Assembly (NCBI RefSeq): GCF_024733845.1
Contig: NZ_JANRHG010000011.1
Coordinates: 30,627 to 94,626 of the forward strand
Direction of reading: 5' to 3'
Length of the DNA stretch: 64,000 bases
Origin: Neomoorella sulfitireducens
Lineage (GTDB): Bacteria > Bacillota > DSM-521 > Neomoorellales > Neomoorellaceae
The notes under the pieces were generated by a model. It was not told the origin of the DNA and did not search any database. It saw only the letters and a program-made list of their open reading frames with translations. Each line of letters starts with the position of its first letter. Within the stretch, counting starts at the first letter, position 1. Made by a program: the position numbers and the translations under genes. This document shows, in pieces, positions 61,483 through 64,000 of the stretch.

Positions 61483-62280
61483 GTGCTTATCGTCGGCGAA
61501 AAAATTAACAGTAGCCGGCTCCAGGCGCGGCAAATACTGGCGGGACGTGATAAAGAAGGCCTCCTCCACCTCGCCCGGGAACAGGTGGCGGCGGGAGCCG
61601 CAAAACTTGATGTCAATGCCGGCGCCCTGATGGACGCCGAGCCGGAAGCATTAAAATGGGCAGTGGAAACTATCCAGGGCGTTATGGACATATCCCTGGT
61701 CCTGGATTCACCCAACCCGGCGGCCCTGGCCGCCGCCTTGCCTGCCCACCGGGGCCAGGCCATGATCAATTCCATCACCCTGGAGCCCGGGCGTTTTAAG
61801 GGCATAGTTCCCCTTGTAAAGGAATACGGCTGCCAGATTGTCGCCCTCTGCCTCGACGGGCGGCAGATACCTGCTACTGCCGCCGAGCGTATGGAAATAG
61901 CTGAAGAGCTGGTAGCGAAGCTCCAGGAAGAGGGCATCGATAAAGATAACATTTACCTGGATCCCCTGGTTCATACCGTTGGCACCAGCGAGAAGGCAGG
62001 GGTAGAATTCCTCGCGACCCTTAGACTTATAAAAGAAAGATTACCCGGCATTAAAACCATCTGCGGTTTGAGTAATATTTCCTTCGGCCTGCCGGCCCGG
62101 CGCCTGGTCAACCGCACCTTTTTGGTCCTGGCCGTCGCCGGAGGGCTAGATGCCGCCGTACTGGACCCTTTAGACCGGGAGTTGATGGCGGCCCTGACAG
62201 CTACCGAACTCTTGCTGGGCAGGGACCGTTACTGCCAGCGTTTTTTACGGCAGTATAAAGAAGGAAAACTGGCTAATTAG
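61483..62280 (+). CDS. AcsE-like methyltetrahydrofolate:corrinoid methyltransferase
   Basis: The 265-residue TIM-barrel protein aligns with AcsE (28176-28964): LIVGEKINSS at the start, KLDVNAGALMD, LVLDSPNP, MINSITLE, YLDPLVHTVG and GLSNISFGLPARRLVNRTF. It keeps the folate-binding Asp and Asn positions. In this operon it should move the methyl group from the corrinoid protein at 57969 to H4folate, as MtgA and MtvA do. A terminator follows. Confidence 0.9.
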   Translation: MLIVGEKINSSRLQARQILAGRDKEGLLHLAREQVAAGAAKLDVNAGALMDAEPEALKWAVETIQGVMDISLVLDSPNPAALAAALPAHRGQAMINSITLEPGRFKGIVPLVKEYGCQIVALCLDGRQIPATAAERMEIAEELVAKLQEEGIDKDNIYLDPLVHTVGTSEKAGVEFLATLRLIKERLPGIKTICGLSNISFGLPARRLVNRTFLVLAVAGGLDAAVLDPLDRELMAALTATELLLGRDRYCQRFLRQYKEGKLAN

Positions 62281-62332
62281 ATCGTCCTACCTTTATTTTG
62301 CTGCAAGTACTTTCGGGCCTGTAACGGGGCAG

Positions 62333-62380
62333 GCGCCTTTTGCTGAGCAATAACCTTAACATAAGCAAAAGGCGCTTTTC
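62333..62380 (+). terminator. Terminator after the corrinoid module
   Basis: GCGCCTTTTGCT (62333-62344) and AGCAAAAGGCGC (62364-62375) form a perfect 12 bp stem with a 19-base loop, followed by TTTTCC. Confidence 0.88.
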
Positions 62381-62577
62381 CTATATAGACGCCAACTTAA
62401 ATTATACTGTAAGAATGGCCAGAAAGGTAACATTAATCTAACAAGGGGTGGTGTAATTTGCTTGGCATTAGGATGTAAATACACAATCAAAAATATAGTT
62501 AAGGGGGTAGAAAGCTTTTCTTGTTTTTTTATCTATAACCGGGCAAGCCACTAAAATAATAAAAGGAGGTTAAAGTT

Positions 62578-63720
62578 ATGTTAATAAATAGAAAGTGGCT
62601 GACATTGATGTCTGTTGTCGCTATTCTGGCTATTGGTTTAGTAAGTGGCTGTGGTGGGGGTAAAGTCGAGAATACCTCCGGAGATAAAGGCCAGTCTTCA
62701 GTTGCGACGGAAAATAAGGAAGAACCTTTTAAAGTAGCCTTTATGTACGTTGGACCGATAGGTGATGCCGGATGGACATATGCCCATGATCAGGGTAGAA
62801 AAGAAATGGAAAGAGAACTCTCGTGGGTGAAGACTTCTTTTATTGAGAACGTACCTGAAGGAGCCGATGCTGAAAGGACGCTTACAGAGCTTGCCGAAAA
62901 AGGGAATAAAGTTATTTTTGCCACCAGTTTTGGGTATATGGATTATGTACTTAAGGTCGCCGAGAAATACCCCCAGGTAGTCTTCCTTAATTGCGCTCAT
63001 TTCAAGTCGGCAGATAATGTAGGTAATTATTACGGCCGTATGTACCAACCGCGTTATCTTTCAGGGATCATTGCCGGTAAGATGACCAAGACTAATATTA
63101 TCGGTTATGTTGCCTCTCATCCCATTCCTGAAGTTATCCGGGGAATCAATGCTCTGGCCTTAGGCGTGCGATCAGTAAATCCCCAAGCCGTAGTCAAGGT
63201 AGTCTGGACGAATACCTGGTACGATCCAGCTGCTGAAAAGCAGGCTGCCTTGAGCCTTCTTGATGTCGGTGCTGACGTTATTGCCGAAAACCAAGACACC
63301 CCGGCCCCCATGATTGCTGCTCAAGAGCGTGGTGCTTACGGTATAGGTAACAACACTGATATGAGTTCCTTTGCTCCCAAAGCCGTCTTAACTACTCCTA
63401 TCTTCCACTGGGGCAAGTACTATACCCAGGTGGTTAAGGAAATTAAAGAAGGGAAGCAGTGGGACCACAACTATTGGGGGTCAATGAAAGATGGTGTCGT
63501 CGACCTGGCCCCCTATGGTCCCATGGTACCAGATGACGTCAAACAACTAGTCGAGGCCAAAAAGAAAGAGATAATGGATGGCACCTGGGACGTCTTTACC
63601 GGTCCAATAAAGGATCAAAGTGGTAAAATCCGGGTTCCCGAAGGCCAAAGAATGAGTGATGCCGATATGCTACAATTCGATTGGTTCGTTGAAGGTGTCG
63701 AGGGAGAGATACCGAAATAG
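62578..63720 (+). CDS. BMP-family (PnrA-like) ABC transporter substrate-binding lipoprotein
   Basis: The 380-residue protein has a lipoprotein signal (hydrophobic segment, lipobox LVSGC near residue 25), a polar linker, then the BMP domain: VAFMYVGPIGDAGWTYAHDQGRKEM (in pieces), FATSFGYMDYVLKVA, NYYGRMYQPRYLSGIIAG, VASHPIPEVIRGINALALG and GIGNNTDM. Family members such as PnrA bind purine nucleosides. It is exported and would feed an importer not seen in this window. AAAGGAGG precedes the ATG. A molybdenum hydroxylase starts 142 bases on. Confidence 0.9.
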   Translation: MLINRKWLTLMSVVAILAIGLVSGCGGGKVENTSGDKGQSSVATENKEEPFKVAFMYVGPIGDAGWTYAHDQGRKEMERELSWVKTSFIENVPEGADAERTLTELAEKGNKVIFATSFGYMDYVLKVAEKYPQVVFLNCAHFKSADNVGNYYGRMYQPRYLSGIIAGKMTKTNIIGYVASHPIPEVIRGINALALGVRSVNPQAVVKVVWTNTWYDPAAEKQAALSLLDVGADVIAENQDTPAPMIAAQERGAYGIGNNTDMSSFAPKAVLTTPIFHWGKYYTQVVKEIKEGKQWDHNYWGSMKDGVVDLAPYGPMVPDDVKQLVEAKKKEIMDGTWDVFTGPIKDQSGKIRVPEGQRMSDADMLQFDWFVEGVEGEIPK

Positions 63721-63862
63721 TTTTTATAAATATTGTGACACCTGACAGTGGGGGAAGATGAGGCGCAGGTTGGCAAGTCACACCTTCCCCCATCAAAATC
63801 CTTAACGTCCCTACTCAACTATAATAATAGAAATTACCAACCTCAAGTTTGGAGGGGCTAAA

Positions 63863-64000
63863 ATGGCTTCTTCAGTAGTAGGAAAAAGCATAAACAGGGT
63901 AGATGCCGTGGCCAAAGTTACCGGAAAAGCGAAGTATACCGCTGACTTTTTTACCAGGGACATGCTGGTGGGAAAAATACTGCGTAGCCCTTACGCCCAC
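63863..64000 (+). CDS. Molybdenum hydroxylase molybdopterin subunit, 5' part only
   Basis: An ATG at 63863 after GGAGGGG opens a frame running off the window: MASSVVGKSINRVDAVAKV, then TGKAKYTADF and ending LRSPYAH. This is the start of a xanthine dehydrogenase-family large subunit, paralogous to the protein at 967-2250. Its length and C-terminus are outside the window. Confidence 0.85.
   Translation, partial: MASSVVGKSINRVDAVAKVTGKAKYTADFFTRDMLVGKILRSPYAH

Overview
The window looks like chromosome of a thermophilic acetogenic clostridium of the Moorella (Neomoorella) group. The main reason is an intact Wood-Ljungdahl cluster in Moorella order: cooC, acsA, acsB, acsC, corrinoid activator, second cooC-type ATPase, acsD, acsE, then hdrCBA-mvhD-metV-metF. 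Its proteins have the lengths I recall for M. thermoacetica (AcsA 674, AcsB 729, AcsC 446, AcsE 262 aa). A pduL-type phosphotransacylase lies about 10 kb downstream. From memory, AcsE differs from the M. thermoacetica protein at several positions, so a sister species is more likely than the type strain. All coordinates and pairings were read by eye, with no database search.

Layout. 1-4569: the end of a LysM protein, then a guanine-class riboswitch driving a molybdenum hydroxylase split over two overlapping ORFs and a deaminase-type amidohydrolase. 4597-8670: a cobalamin riboswitch and cobK-cbiMNQO (corrin synthesis and cobalt uptake). 8640-17244: plsY, acylphosphatase, two metal-dependent enzymes, a NitT/TauT-type ABC transporter, a lone DNA methyltransferase and two tRNAs. 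17408-37136: a small rubredoxin-like gene and the acs/hdr/met cluster. 37275-44442: an unknown protein, an alanine-type T-box controlling an Lrp regulator and aminotransferase, a beta-CASP nuclease, a P-loop/Asp23 protein, and DnaD- and DnaC-like proteins. 44464-47158: Fur-type control of feoAB, followed by a long GC-rich inverted repeat. 47183-52706: pduL, zinc-ribbon proteins, a glutamate-synthase-like flavoprotein with two IclR paralogues and shared operator-like palindromes, and a decayed glutamate dehydrogenase. 52847-56662: a methyltransferase, YbaK, mgtE, two tRNAs and an integrase remnant. 56946-64000: a GntR regulator, a corrinoid protein, an MttB-family methyltransferase, an aminohydrolase, an AcsE-like methyltransferase, a BMP-family binding lipoprotein and the start of another molybdenum hydroxylase.

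How the parts fit. AcsE, AcsC/D, AcsA/B and the MetVF-HdrABC-MvhD complex carry a methyl group from methylene-H4folate to acetyl-CoA. PduL can take acetyl-CoA towards acetyl phosphate. The cob/cbi operon supplies the corrinoid. The 57.9-62.3 kb module should feed methyl groups from an unknown methylated compound into H4folate and so into the same pathway. Both window ends pair a molybdenum hydroxylase with a deaminase. The left pair sits behind a guanine-type riboswitch and the right pair beside a PnrA/BMP-type lipoprotein. This points to purines or related N-heterocycles, and the right-hand module is my best candidate for an undescribed system, possibly demethylation of an N-methylated heterocycle.
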